From NCBI GenBank assembly GCA_905236325.1, contig CAJOPJ010000229.1, positions 1-5,937 of the forward strand: a stretch of 5,937 bases of DNA, given 5' to 3'. The number at the start of each line of letters is the position of its first letter. The first letter of the stretch is position 1. The notes beneath the pieces are model-generated. The model was given only the letters and a program-made list of their open reading frames with translations. It did not search any database and was not told the DNA's origin. The stretch comes from an uncultured Selenomonadaceae bacterium (GTDB taxonomy: Bacteria > Bacillota > Negativicutes > Selenomonadales > Selenomonadaceae). Positions 1 through 5,937 of the stretch are shown here, in pieces. A program made the position numbers and the translations under genes.

Positions 1-876
1 ATGCAACAAAATATCTTGCGTGAGGGCGTTCGTCAAAACAAGTTCAAAGATTTTGAAAATAAATATATCAAGACGCGCTTTGATGTTTTTGATATTGCTG
101 ATATTGCTGATGACTATGATTTTTTTGTTGTCGGTTCAGATCAAGTTTGGAATTTTAATGGTTTTAATTATAAATATTTATTAAATGACATACCACAGAA
201 TAAAAAAATTTCATACGCCGCAAGCATAGGCACGCCGATTATTCCGGTTGAATGGCGTGAAATTTTTAAGCGCGGAATTTCAGATTTTTGCAAAATTTCT
301 GTTCGCGAAGAAGGCGCAGTAAAATTGATTGAAGATTTGACAGGCATAACGCCGACTTGGGTTTTAGATCCTGTTATGACTTTGACGCAGGAAGAATGGC
401 TGCAAGTTGCCGAAAAACCAACTTGGCTAAATGAAAAATATTCGCGCGGCTACATTTTGACTTATTTTTTAAGCGTAGTTACGCCGCCGGAAGTTGAACA
501 AATTTCGCGCCAACTGAACTTGCCGGTTATAAATATTTTGGACCTTGACAATTACAATCACTACACAATCGGTCCGGCTGAATTTGTTTATTTGTTCGCC
601 CATAGCAATTTAATTTTTACAAATTCATTTCACGGCACAGCGTTTTCAATTTTGTTTAAGCGCAATTTTATTGTAACTGAAGGCGCAAAAAATCAAACTG
701 ACCGCACGACAGATTTACGCATACCAAGTATTTTAAAAATGTTCGGTTTGGAAAATCGCAATAGTTTGCAGGAAAGTAATTTTGAAATTGATTATTCGGC
801 AGTTGAAAAAATTTTGCATCATGAGCGCGTTAAGTCGTTCAAATTTTTGACTGAAGCATTGGGAGGCGATGAATAA
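1..876 (+). CDS. Polysaccharide pyruvyl transferase family protein (5' partial)
   Basis: Members of this family (CsaB/WcaK/EpsO-like, GT-B fold) transfer a pyruvyl group from phosphoenolpyruvate to a sugar, forming a ketal on exopolysaccharide or cell-wall polymer precursors, in the cytoplasm or at the inner membrane face. Family motifs seen here are GSDQVWN (residues 45-51), KISYAASIG (69-77), SVREE (100-104), VLDP (121-124) and TNSFHGTAF (207-215) with the conserved His211. Family members usually run to about 350-400 residues and begin with a glycine-rich Rossmann strand of the type GILT..N.GA.LQA. That segment is absent from the 291 residues here, so the gene almost certainly begins upstream and the ATG at position 1 is internal. 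The TAA stop shares one base with the ATG of the next gene, implying co-transcription and coupled translation. The exact acceptor sugar cannot be read from sequence, and some family members have unverified activity. Confidence 0.88.
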   Translation: MQQNILREGVRQNKFKDFENKYIKTRFDVFDIADIADDYDFFVVGSDQVWNFNGFNYKYLLNDIPQNKKISYAASIGTPIIPVEWREIFKRGISDFCKISVREEGAVKLIEDLTGITPTWVLDPVMTLTQEEWLQVAEKPTWLNEKYSRGYILTYFLSVVTPPEVEQISRQLNLPVINILDLDNYNHYTIGPAEFVYLFAHSNLIFTNSFHGTAFSILFKRNFIVTEGAKNQTDRTTDLRIPSILKMFGLENRNSLQESNFEIDYSAVEKILHHERVKSFKFLTEALGGDE

Positions 877-1967
877 TGAAAATTGAAGAAATGATTAGCC
901 AAAATCGCGCTGAATGTTTTGGTTGCGCGGCTTGTGCAAATATTTGTCCTAAAAAAGCAATTTCAATGCAACGCGATGCCGAAGGTTTTGAGTATCCAAA
1001 AATCGACCACGCAGTTTGTGTTCAGTGTGGTAAGTGCGATGGAGTTTGTCCTTCATTGAACCTGCCGAAAAAAATTTCTGCGCCGCCTACAGCTTTTGTT
1101 GCAATCAATCCTGACGCAAAAGTTCGTCGGCACAGTTCAAGCGGCGGAATTTTTGGTGCGCTTGCAAAAGTTATTTTGGACGAAGGCGGAATTGTTTTTG
1201 GCGCGGCGTTTGATGAAAATTTTTCAGTCGCACACATGGCGGCGGAAAATTTTTCCGAACTTGAAAAGTTGCACGGCAGTAAATATCTTCAAAGTCAGAT
1301 TGGCAAAACCTTCCAACAAGTCAAAAAACATCTTGCCGCCGGACGCAAAGTTTTGTTCAGTGGCACAGGTTGTCAATGCGCCGGACTAAAAAATTTTGTT
1401 GGCGATTCTGAAAATTTATTGATTGTGGAAATTTTTTGTCATGGAGTGCCTTCACCTGCGCTTTGGGAAAGTTATATCAAGTGGCTTGGACGCGGTCATG
1501 AAATTGTGCGCGTGAATTTTAAAAGCAAGCGTGGCGGCTGGCAGAATCCACATTTTGAAGTAACTTTCAAAGACTGCGGTTTTTATTTTCGTCCTTTGAA
1601 TGAAGATACTTTCAACAGAAATTTTTTACAAAATACAATTCAGCGTCCAAGTTGCGGTATTTGCAAATTCAGGTTGCCGAGCCTACAAAGTGATTTGATG
1701 ATTGGCGACGCGTGGGGAGTTCAAAATTTTGCACCGGACTTTTTTGATAATCTTGGAATTTCAGTTATTATTTTGCATACAGAGCGCGCATTGAAAATTT
1801 TGCAGCAAACAAATTTAGTTGGACGCGCAGTTAATTTTAATGCTGTTTTGCAGGGCAATCCGGTTTTAGTAATTCCTACGCCTGAAGATCCACGGCGCGA
1901 AAGTTTTTTTGCAGATTTAAAAAACTCCGGAAAGCCGATAAATGTTCTGCAAAAATTTGCAAACTAA
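876..1967 (+). CDS. FrhB-family iron-sulfur protein (coenzyme F420 hydrogenase/dehydrogenase beta subunit-like)
   Basis: 363 residues. The N-terminus carries two ferredoxin-type [4Fe-4S] motifs: C14-x2-C17-x2-C20-x3-C24-P and C48-x2-C51-x2-C54-x3-C58-P. The FrhB-like N- and C-terminal domains follow, with HSSSGG (86-91), GSKYLQS (134-140), FSGTGCQCAGL (161-171), FCHGVPSP (187-194), a C260-x2-C263 pair and IGDAWG (276-281). Characterised relatives bind FAD and FeS clusters and move electrons to F420, ferredoxin or a substrate. Bacterial homologues in polysaccharide clusters usually have no assigned reaction, and F420 need not be the partner. The start is set by GGGAGG at 861-866, nine bases ahead of the ATG, and by the TAATG overlap with the pyruvyl transferase gene. 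I infer a redox step on a glycan or nucleotide-sugar intermediate, but substrate and electron donor are unknown. The family call is secure; the function is open. Confidence 0.9.
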   Translation: MKIEEMISQNRAECFGCAACANICPKKAISMQRDAEGFEYPKIDHAVCVQCGKCDGVCPSLNLPKKISAPPTAFVAINPDAKVRRHSSSGGIFGALAKVILDEGGIVFGAAFDENFSVAHMAAENFSELEKLHGSKYLQSQIGKTFQQVKKHLAAGRKVLFSGTGCQCAGLKNFVGDSENLLIVEIFCHGVPSPALWESYIKWLGRGHEIVRVNFKSKRGGWQNPHFEVTFKDCGFYFRPLNEDTFNRNFLQNTIQRPSCGICKFRLPSLQSDLMIGDAWGVQNFAPDFFDNLGISVIILHTERALKILQQTNLVGRAVNFNAVLQGNPVLVIPTPEDPRRESFFADLKNSGKPINVLQKFAN

Positions 1968-1969
1968 AA

Positions 1970-2013
1970 TAAAAAATTTCCCAGCGCAATTTCAGCGTTG
2001 GGATTTTTTATTT
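1970..2013. terminator. Intrinsic terminator between convergent genes, probably bidirectional
   Basis: The stem 1980-1987 (CCCAGCGC) pairs with 1995-2002 (GCGTTGGG), eight pairs with one G-T wobble and a seven-base loop. It is followed on the plus strand by ATTTTTTATTT. On the minus strand the same hairpin is followed by AAATTTTTTATTTT, so it can also stop transcripts leaving plsY, whose stop codon lies about 55 bases away. No other convincing hairpin lies between the two convergent genes. Confidence 0.85.
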
Positions 2014-2056
2014 CTGAGCAAAATTATTGCTGTCGAATGAAATTTTTTTGCAAGGA

Positions 2057-2632
2057 TTAAATTTTATTTTCAGTGCCTTGCGAAAGTCTTTTGATATTTT
2101 CCTTGTGACGAAGTGTAATAAATACAGCAGCCAACGCGCCGAATAAAATAAATTCCACAGGTTCAGCAAAGGCAATAGCTAAAATTGGAACGCAAACTGA
2201 AGCAATGATTGAGCCGAGCGAAACATAGCGCGTTGCAAAAACAATCGCCAGCCAAACTAAAAATACAATCAGCGTGACTTTTGGCATAAGCATTGCAATA
2301 ACGCCTAAGCCTGTAGCAACACCTTTACCGCCGTGAAACTTTAAAAACGCGCTGTAACTGTGACCAAAAATTGCAATCAGCCCTGCAAAAATCATAATCA
2401 GTGGTTCGCCGATAAAATCTTGTGCCATAAAAACAGATAATGTGCCTTTCAAAAAATCCAACACAAAAATCAAAAATCCTGCAGGTTTTCCAATAACGCG
2501 CCAAGCATTTGTTGCACCGATATTACCACTGCCAAATTTACGCAAATCTTTTTTCCAAATCAGCTGACCGAAAATTAAGCCGTTAGGAATTGAGCCGATA
2601 AGGTAACTAAAAAGCAAAATAATAATTTCCAT
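2057..2632 (-). CDS. plsY: Acyl-phosphate:glycerol-3-phosphate acyltransferase PlsY
   Basis: PlsY is an integral membrane enzyme that transfers the acyl chain from acyl-phosphate (made by PlsX) to the sn-1 position of glycerol-3-phosphate, the first committed step of phospholipid synthesis in most bacteria. The 191 residues match the family length of about 190-215. Conserved motifs are GSIPNG (13-18), SGNIGATN (35-42, motif 1), the glycine-rich GHSYSAFLKFHGGKGVAT (90-107, motif 2), SLGSI (138-142, motif 3 region) and RHKENIKRL (175-183). Hydrophobic stretches fit a multi-pass membrane protein. I chose the ATG at 2632 over in-frame TTG (2647) or GTG (2644) codons upstream. MEIIILLFSYLIGS is the usual N-terminus, GGTGGG at 2645-2640 sits seven bases ahead, and the predicted promoter would put the TTG only about 8 bases from the transcript start. 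The gene stands alone here, without plsX, der or gpsA next to it. Confidence 0.96.
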   Translation of the reverse strand: MEIIILLFSYLIGSIPNGLIFGQLIWKKDLRKFGSGNIGATNAWRVIGKPAGFLIFVLDFLKGTLSVFMAQDFIGEPLIMIFAGLIAIFGHSYSAFLKFHGGKGVATGLGVIAMLMPKVTLIVFLVWLAIVFATRYVSLGSIIASVCVPILAIAFAEPVEFILFGALAAVFITLRHKENIKRLSQGTENKI

Positions 2633-2661
2633 TTCCGCACCCACCAAGAAAATTTTTTGAC

Positions 2662-2691
2662 ATTATAACACAAAAAAAAGCAACAAGTCTA
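2662..2691 (-). promoter_or_regulatory. Extended -10 sigma-70 type promoter for plsY
   Basis: On the minus strand, a perfect TATAAT (2667-2662) is preceded by TG one base away (2670-2669), giving the extended -10 form TGnTATAAT. A weak -35 match TAGACT (2691-2686) lies 18 bases upstream. Transcription should begin near 2655, leaving a leader of about 23 bases before the plsY ATG. The -35 region lies inside the preceding terminator hairpin. Confidence 0.7.
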
Positions 2692-2707
2692 AAAAAACTT
2701 GCCGCTT
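2672..2707 (-). terminator. Intrinsic terminator of the PTS permease gene
   Basis: On the minus strand AAGCGGCAAGT (2707-2697) pairs with ACTTGTTGCTT (2688-2678), eleven pairs including two G-U wobbles around an eight-base loop. The run of T from 2679 to 2672 completes a canonical rho-independent terminator. It begins 24 bases after the PTS stop codon. Confidence 0.88.
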
Positions 2708-2730
2708 AAAAAAGTTCCTAAAATAACAAA

Positions 2731-4674
2731 CTACAATACAGTATCGATTAAATTATCGCCTTGCTTAATAGTTGAGCCGGTTACAGGTTTAATTTCTTTG
2801 TAGCTTGCGCTGTTCGTGACGATAACAGGCGTGATGATTGGATGGTTAGCTGCTTTAATAGCCGCAATGTCAAATTCAATCAAAAGTTGACCTTTCTTGA
2901 CTTTGTCGCCTTGTGCGCAATGAGTTGTAAAGCCTTTGCCTTCCATGTCAACAGTATCCATACCGATATGAATTAAAACTTCAGTGCCATTTTCAGTTTT
3001 TAAGCCGATAGCGTGACCTGTTGGGAAAAGCGTTGTAACTTCAGCGTCAGCAGGTGCAAAGACTTTGCCTTCAGTAGGTTCAACAGCAATACCTTGACCA
3101 AGTGCGCCGCTTGAAAATACAGGGTCCGGAATATTTTCCATACTAACCAAATTGCCTGTCAAAGGACTTGCCAAAGTTTCAGCTTTAAGTTCAGGTTCAG
3201 CTGATTCAGTAGCAGGAGTTGCAGGTGCAGGAGCTGCAGGTGCAGGAGCCGCTTCAGCAACAGCTTCATCTTTGTAAGTAACAAATGTCAAAATAAAGCC
3301 GACAGCTGCAGAAACTGCAGAAACAAGCATTGCGTAGTACATACCACTTACATCGCCGGAATTAGGATCGATATAGCAAGGATAAGCAAAAATACCAAGT
3401 CCGCCAAAAATGTAAAGTTTAACGCTAAGCAGAGCCATTAACGCACCGCCGACGCCGCCACCAATACAGGTAAAGATAAAGTATTTTTTACGCGGCAAAG
3501 TGACACCATAAATAGCAGGTTCTGTAACGCCGAAAATACCTGAGAAGAACGCAGGCAACGCGATACCTTTAAGTTTAGTATCTTTAGTACGCAAGAAAAT
3601 TGCCAAAACAGCTGCAGTTTGTGCAAATGACGCGCCAAACATTGTTGTAACAACTTCGTCGTAGCCAAGAGTTACAACATTGTTGAGCATGACAGGTACT
3701 AAGCCCCAGTGCAAGCCGAACATAACCAACATTTGCCAGAAGAAACCAATAAAGATACCGGCAACAATAGGACTAAGATTGAAGAAGCTGGTTGCCAAGA
3801 ATCCGACGATTTGACCAAGCCAAGTTGAAACAGGACCTACAACAATCAAAGTCAGCGGAATTGTAATAAGCATTGTCAAAAAAGGCACGCCAAAGCTTTT
3901 GAATGTAGGACCAATCCTCTGGAAGAAAAAGTTTTCAATCTTTGCCGCAACCCAAGTTGCAAGCACGATCGGAATAACGCTTGAGGCGTAGTTCATCAAG
4001 ATAACCGGAATGCCAAGAAATTCAACATTGACATTTGAGGCAAACATTGTGCCTTGAAATACTTGATAAAGTACATCGCCGCTGCGCAATTGTGCCAAAC
4101 TTGGATAAACCAACGCTGCACCGATTGCCATTGCAGTAAATTCGCTATGCATTTTAAATTTCTTTGCTGCCGTGTAGCCCAAGAAAATTGGCAGGAAGAA
4201 AAAGAACGCGTCGCTCACAACATTCATTATAGCGTAAGTTCCGCCGTTGCGCGAAATAATTTCAAACGACGCCAAAAGTGCAAGCAAGCCTTTTAACATA
4301 CCTGCAGCAGACAAAACGCCAAGTATTGGCGTAAAAATTCCGCTGATCGTGTCAATAAACAAATCAAGCGGCTTTTTCGGCGCGTCATCATCTTCTTGAA
4401 CATCGACGCCGCCTACGCCTGAAATTCCGTGATAGCCTAAAATTTCATCATAGACATCACCGACATGGTTGCCAATGACAACCTGATACTGACCGCCGCT
4501 TTGAACGACTGTAACAACGCCGTCCATGTTTTTCAAAACATCGGTGTTGGCTTTACTTTCGTCCTTCAATTTGAAGCGAAGGCGAGTAATACAGTGCGCC
4601 AACTGAATGACATTTTCTTTGCCGCCGACATTTTTAACAATATCAGCCGCCAGTTGCTCATACTTTCGAGCCAT
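2731..4674 (-). CDS. bglP: PTS sugar permease EIIBCA, beta-glucoside (BglF/BglP) type
   Basis: This single-chain phosphotransferase-system permease imports and phosphorylates a sugar using phosphate relayed from PEP by EI and HPr. Its 647 residues hold all three domains. IIB is at about 1-85, with phospho-cysteine C28 in HCITRLRF. The membrane IIC domain is at about 100-468, with many hydrophobic helices, LHWGLVPV (321-328) and TEPAIYGV (384-391). An Ala/Pro/Glu-rich linker at about 469-499 leads to a Crr-like IIA at about 500-647, with H554 in PTGHAIG and active-site H569 in IHIGMD. The B-C-A order matches the beta-glucoside subfamily. Closely related permeases take sucrose, trehalose or glucose, so the substrate and the symbol are tentative. 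The ATG at 4674 has GGGAGG (4687-4682) seven bases upstream, which rules out the TTG at 4692, lying ahead of that site. No glycosidase or LicT/BglG-type antiterminator gene adjoins it. Confidence 0.93.
   Translation of the reverse strand: MARKYEQLAADIVKNVGGKENVIQLAHCITRLRFKLKDESKANTDVLKNMDGVVTVVQSGGQYQVVIGNHVGDVYDEILGYHGISGVGGVDVQEDDDAPKKPLDLFIDTISGIFTPILGVLSAAGMLKGLLALLASFEIISRNGGTYAIMNVVSDAFFFFLPIFLGYTAAKKFKMHSEFTAMAIGAALVYPSLAQLRSGDVLYQVFQGTMFASNVNVEFLGIPVILMNYASSVIPIVLATWVAAKIENFFFQRIGPTFKSFGVPFLTMLITIPLTLIVVGPVSTWLGQIVGFLATSFFNLSPIVAGIFIGFFWQMLVMFGLHWGLVPVMLNNVVTLGYDEVVTTMFGASFAQTAAVLAIFLRTKDTKLKGIALPAFFSGIFGVTEPAIYGVTLPRKKYFIFTCIGGGVGGALMALLSVKLYIFGGLGIFAYPCYIDPNSGDVSGMYYAMLVSAVSAAVGFILTFVTYKDEAVAEAAPAPAAPAPATPATESAEPELKAETLASPLTGNLVSMENIPDPVFSSGALGQGIAVEPTEGKVFAPADAEVTTLFPTGHAIGLKTENGTEVLIHIGMDTVDMEGKGFTTHCAQGDKVKKGQLLIEFDIAAIKAANHPIITPVIVTNSASYKEIKPVTGSTIKQGDNLIDTVL
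3212..3250 (-). repeat. Short tandem repeat encoding the Ala-Pro interdomain linker of the PTS permease
   Basis: Two 15-base units, GCAGGTGCAGGAGCT at 3221-3235 and GCAGGTGCAGGAGCC at 3236-3250 (plus-strand reading), differ at one base. A related half-unit (GCAGGAGTT) lies at 3212-3220. They encode the Ala-Pro part of the flexible linker between the IIC and IIA domains. The unit is a multiple of three, so gain or loss of copies would alter linker length without a frameshift. Confidence 0.75.
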
Positions 4675-4734
4675 AGAAAAACCTCCCAACAAAAATAAAA
4701 AAATTTAATGATTTTTCCATTATTTTCCACAATC

Positions 4735-4761
4735 AATATAAAAATCCTTTATGAATTTCAA
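4735..4761 (-). promoter_or_regulatory. Candidate promoter for the PTS permease gene
   Basis: On the minus strand TTGAAA (4761-4756) and TATATT (4740-4735) are separated by 15 bases, shorter than the preferred 17. A promoter is expected between the tsf terminator and the PTS gene, and this is the best pair I found in the gap. Transcription would begin near 4728, giving a leader of about 54 bases. The region is so AT-rich that chance matches are likely. Confidence 0.35.
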
Positions 4762-4784
4762 AAAAAAATCCCCCAGCGGAGGAT
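4760..4784 (-). terminator. Intrinsic terminator after tsf
   Basis: On the minus strand ATCCTCC (4784-4778) pairs with GGGGGAT (4774-4768), with one U-G wobble and a three-base loop. A run of nine T (4768-4760), its first base shared with the stem, follows. It starts 12 bases after the tsf stop codon. In plus-strand reading the stem has a C-A mismatch, so it should work best in the tsf direction. It separates the rpsB-tsf transcript from the PTS gene. Confidence 0.85.
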
Positions 4785-4795
4785 TAAATTTTTTT

Positions 4796-5671
4796 TTATT
4801 GATTGAGTTGAGCTGCAACTTCAGCAGCAAAGTCAGATTCTTTCTTTTCGATGCCTTCGCCAAGCTGATAGCGTGTGAAGTTCAAAACTTTTTCACTGCC
4901 CAAAACATCTTTGATAGTCTTTTCATTGTCTTTTACAAAAATTTGTTCGACAAGGCAGACTTCTTTGTAGAATTTGTTGATTCTGCCTTCAACCATTTTA
5001 TCGACAATTTTTTCAGGTTTGCCTTCTTCCAAAGCCTGTTTGCGGAGAACTTCTTTTTCATGTTCAAGTTCAGCCGCGTCAACGCTGTCACGGTCGATTG
5101 CTGAAGGATTAGCCGCCGCAATTTGCATTGCAATATCTTTGCCAAGTTCGTGAGTGCCGCCTGTGATTTCAACCAAGACGCCAATTTTGCCGCCCATGTG
5201 AATGTAGCTTGTGATTAAGCCGTCAGTCTTGTACTTTGTAAAGCGACGCACTGTGATTTTTTCTCCGATAGTAGCAGTTGCCTCAGTTACCAAGTCGGAA
5301 ACAGTTTTGTCGCCTTCAATTTTACTTGCGTTGAGTGCGTCAAGGTCGGCAAAATCATTTTCTGCAATGTGCTTTGTAACTTTTTTAGCAAGTTCGCGGA
5401 AATTTTCATTGTTGGCTGTGAAGTCGGTTTCGCAGTTAATTTCAGCAACTGCGCCGAATTTGCCGTCGTCGGAAACATAAGCAGTAACTGCGCCTTCGGC
5501 AGCAATGCGACCGGATTTTTTAGCAGCCTTTGCAATGCCTTTTTCGCGCAAGTAGTCGATAGCTTTTTGCATATCGCCGTCAGTTTCATTCAGAGCTTTT
5601 TTACAATCCATCATACCTGCGCCTGTTTTTTCACGCAGATCTCTTACCATTCCGGCAGTTATTTGTGCCAT
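4796..5671 (-). CDS. tsf: Translation elongation factor Ts (EF-Ts)
   Basis: EF-Ts is the cytoplasmic guanine nucleotide exchange factor that displaces GDP from EF-Tu so that EF-Tu can reload GTP and aminoacyl-tRNA. The 291 residues are close to the usual 280-300. The N-terminal UBA-like domain (about 1-55) carries the signature LREKTGAGMMDCKKAL (12-27). The core contains CETDF (80-84), the family's TDF motif that contacts EF-Tu, followed by TANN where many members have a V-A-K/R-N form. The later subdomain holds YIHMGGKIGVLVEITGG. I start the protein at the ATG at 5671 (MAQITAGMV), because AAAGGAG at 5686-5680 lies eight bases ahead. The 17 extra in-frame codons upstream are noncoding spacer. 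It follows rpsB by 71 bases, the conserved rpsB-tsf arrangement. Its last codons are followed by a terminator instead of pyrH. Confidence 0.98.
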   Translation of the reverse strand: MAQITAGMVRDLREKTGAGMMDCKKALNETDGDMQKAIDYLREKGIAKAAKKSGRIAAEGAVTAYVSDDGKFGAVAEINCETDFTANNENFRELAKKVTKHIAENDFADLDALNASKIEGDKTVSDLVTEATATIGEKITVRRFTKYKTDGLITSYIHMGGKIGVLVEITGGTHELGKDIAMQIAAANPSAIDRDSVDAAELEHEKEVLRKQALEEGKPEKIVDKMVEGRINKFYKEVCLVEQIFVKDNEKTIKDVLGSEKVLNFTRYQLGEGIEKKESDFAAEVAAQLNQ

Positions 5672-5742
5672 TTGGTGTTCTCCTTTCAGTCGAAAACAGT
5701 AGCTAGTCTTAGTATTTAGCAAATTTCTAGCATCTAAAAAAA

Positions 5743-5937
5743 TTATTCAGCTTCATCTTCAGCAACATCTTCAGCACTTGCGGAACCTTGATTGCCTTCC
5801 AAAATGCCGTCAGCCATAGCCGCAGTCAAAAGTTTTACAGCGCGAATAGCATCGTCATTGCCGGGGATAACATAATCCACTTCGTCAGGATCGCAGTTTG
5901 TGTCAACAATAGCGACAATCGGAATATTAAGTTTGCG
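5743..5937 (-). CDS. rpsB: 30S ribosomal protein S2, C-terminal part (5' end outside window)
   Basis: Translating the minus strand from the window edge gives 64 residues and a TAA stop at 5745-5743. It includes the S2 signature IPIVAIVDTNCDPD followed by VDYVIPGNDDAIRAVKL, and ends in an acidic tail (AEDVAEDEAE). S2 is a 30S subunit protein bound near the platform and needed for S1 association and translation initiation in many bacteria. S2 proteins are usually about 230-260 residues, so roughly three quarters of the gene lies beyond the right edge. Acidic C-terminal extensions are common in Firmicutes and related S2 proteins. The gene leads directly into tsf on the same strand with no intervening terminator hairpin. 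Confidence 0.97.
   Translation of the reverse strand, partial: RKLNIPIVAIVDTNCDPDEVDYVIPGNDDAIRAVKLLTAAMADGILEGNQGSASAEDVAEDEAE

Noticed and set aside
1..3. ATG at the first base as the true start of the pyruvyl transferase
   Set aside because: The protein would lack the N-terminal Rossmann segment found in the family, and the window edge prevents seeing any ribosome binding site; the gene is treated as partial.
1022..1389. Open frames on both strands inside the FrhB-like gene
   Set aside because: Both overlap a clear, full-length iron-sulfur protein frame and lack ribosome binding sites or recognisable motifs.
2014..2056. Second terminator for plsY nearer its stop codon
   Set aside because: Only a four-base TTGC/GCAA pairing with no following T tract is present, so the shared hairpin at 1980-2002 is the better candidate.
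2633..2647. Upstream TTG (2647) or GTG (2644) start for PlsY
   Set aside because: These codons sit on or beside the likely ribosome binding site and within about 12 bases of the predicted transcript start. The ATG at 2632 gives the standard PlsY N-terminus.
3438..3668. Second minus-strand frame within the PTS permease gene
   Set aside because: It lies wholly inside the IIC coding region in another frame and has no independent start signal.
4675..4795. Possible BglG/LicT-type ribonucleic antiterminator or CcpA cre site ahead of the PTS gene
   Set aside because: I read the minus strand of this gap and found no sequence resembling the antiterminator target overlapping a leader terminator, and no cre-like palindrome. 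The only hairpin directly follows tsf and is best explained as its terminator.
4751..5104. Plus-strand open frame of 117 codons antisense to the 3' end of tsf
   Set aside because: It begins inside the tsf terminator region, has no ribosome binding site, and its protein is Phe-rich, as expected from the reverse complement of a Lys/Glu-rich gene. tsf on the other strand is unambiguous.
5369..5719. Plus-strand open frame of 116 codons antisense to the 5' half of tsf
   Set aside because: It is a shadow of a highly conserved gene, with Phe/Ser/Cys-rich composition, no recognisable domain and no start signal.

Overview
This is an AT-rich window from a bacterial chromosome. It holds six protein genes in two convergent blocks. 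The EF-Ts and S2 sequences, the AGGAGG-type ribosome binding sites, the PlsY acyltransferase and a BglF/BglP-type PTS permease all suit a low-G+C, Firmicutes-like anaerobe. A Negativicutes or clostridial origin is my guess from overall protein flavour and is not proven.

Plus strand, 1-1967: the tail of what is probably a surface-polysaccharide cluster. A polysaccharide pyruvyl transferase family protein, cut at its N-terminus by the window edge, is joined by a TAATG stop/start overlap to a ferredoxin-like FrhB-family protein (coenzyme F420 hydrogenase/dehydrogenase beta subunit family). A hairpin with flanking A/T tracts at about 1970-2013 ends this transcript and probably also the opposing one.

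Minus strand, 5937-2057, read right to left: the 3' end of rpsB (ribosomal protein S2), then tsf (EF-Ts), a strong intrinsic terminator, a three-domain PTS permease (IIB-IIC-IIA, beta-glucoside type) with its own terminator, and plsY (glycerol-3-phosphate acyltransferase) with a clear extended -10 promoter. The translation-factor pair, the sugar transporter and the phospholipid gene look like three separate transcription units, because a terminator lies after tsf and another after the PTS gene.

Most of the window is ordinary housekeeping and transport DNA. I see no mobile element, CRISPR array, tRNA or rRNA. No intergenic stretch exceeds about 125 bases. The least understood element is the FrhB-like iron-sulfur protein coupled to the pyruvyl transferase. 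Other points worth a look are the promoter nested in a terminator upstream of plsY, the 10-bp-phased direct repeat in front of the PTS gene, and the interruption of the usual rpsB-tsf-pyrH order.
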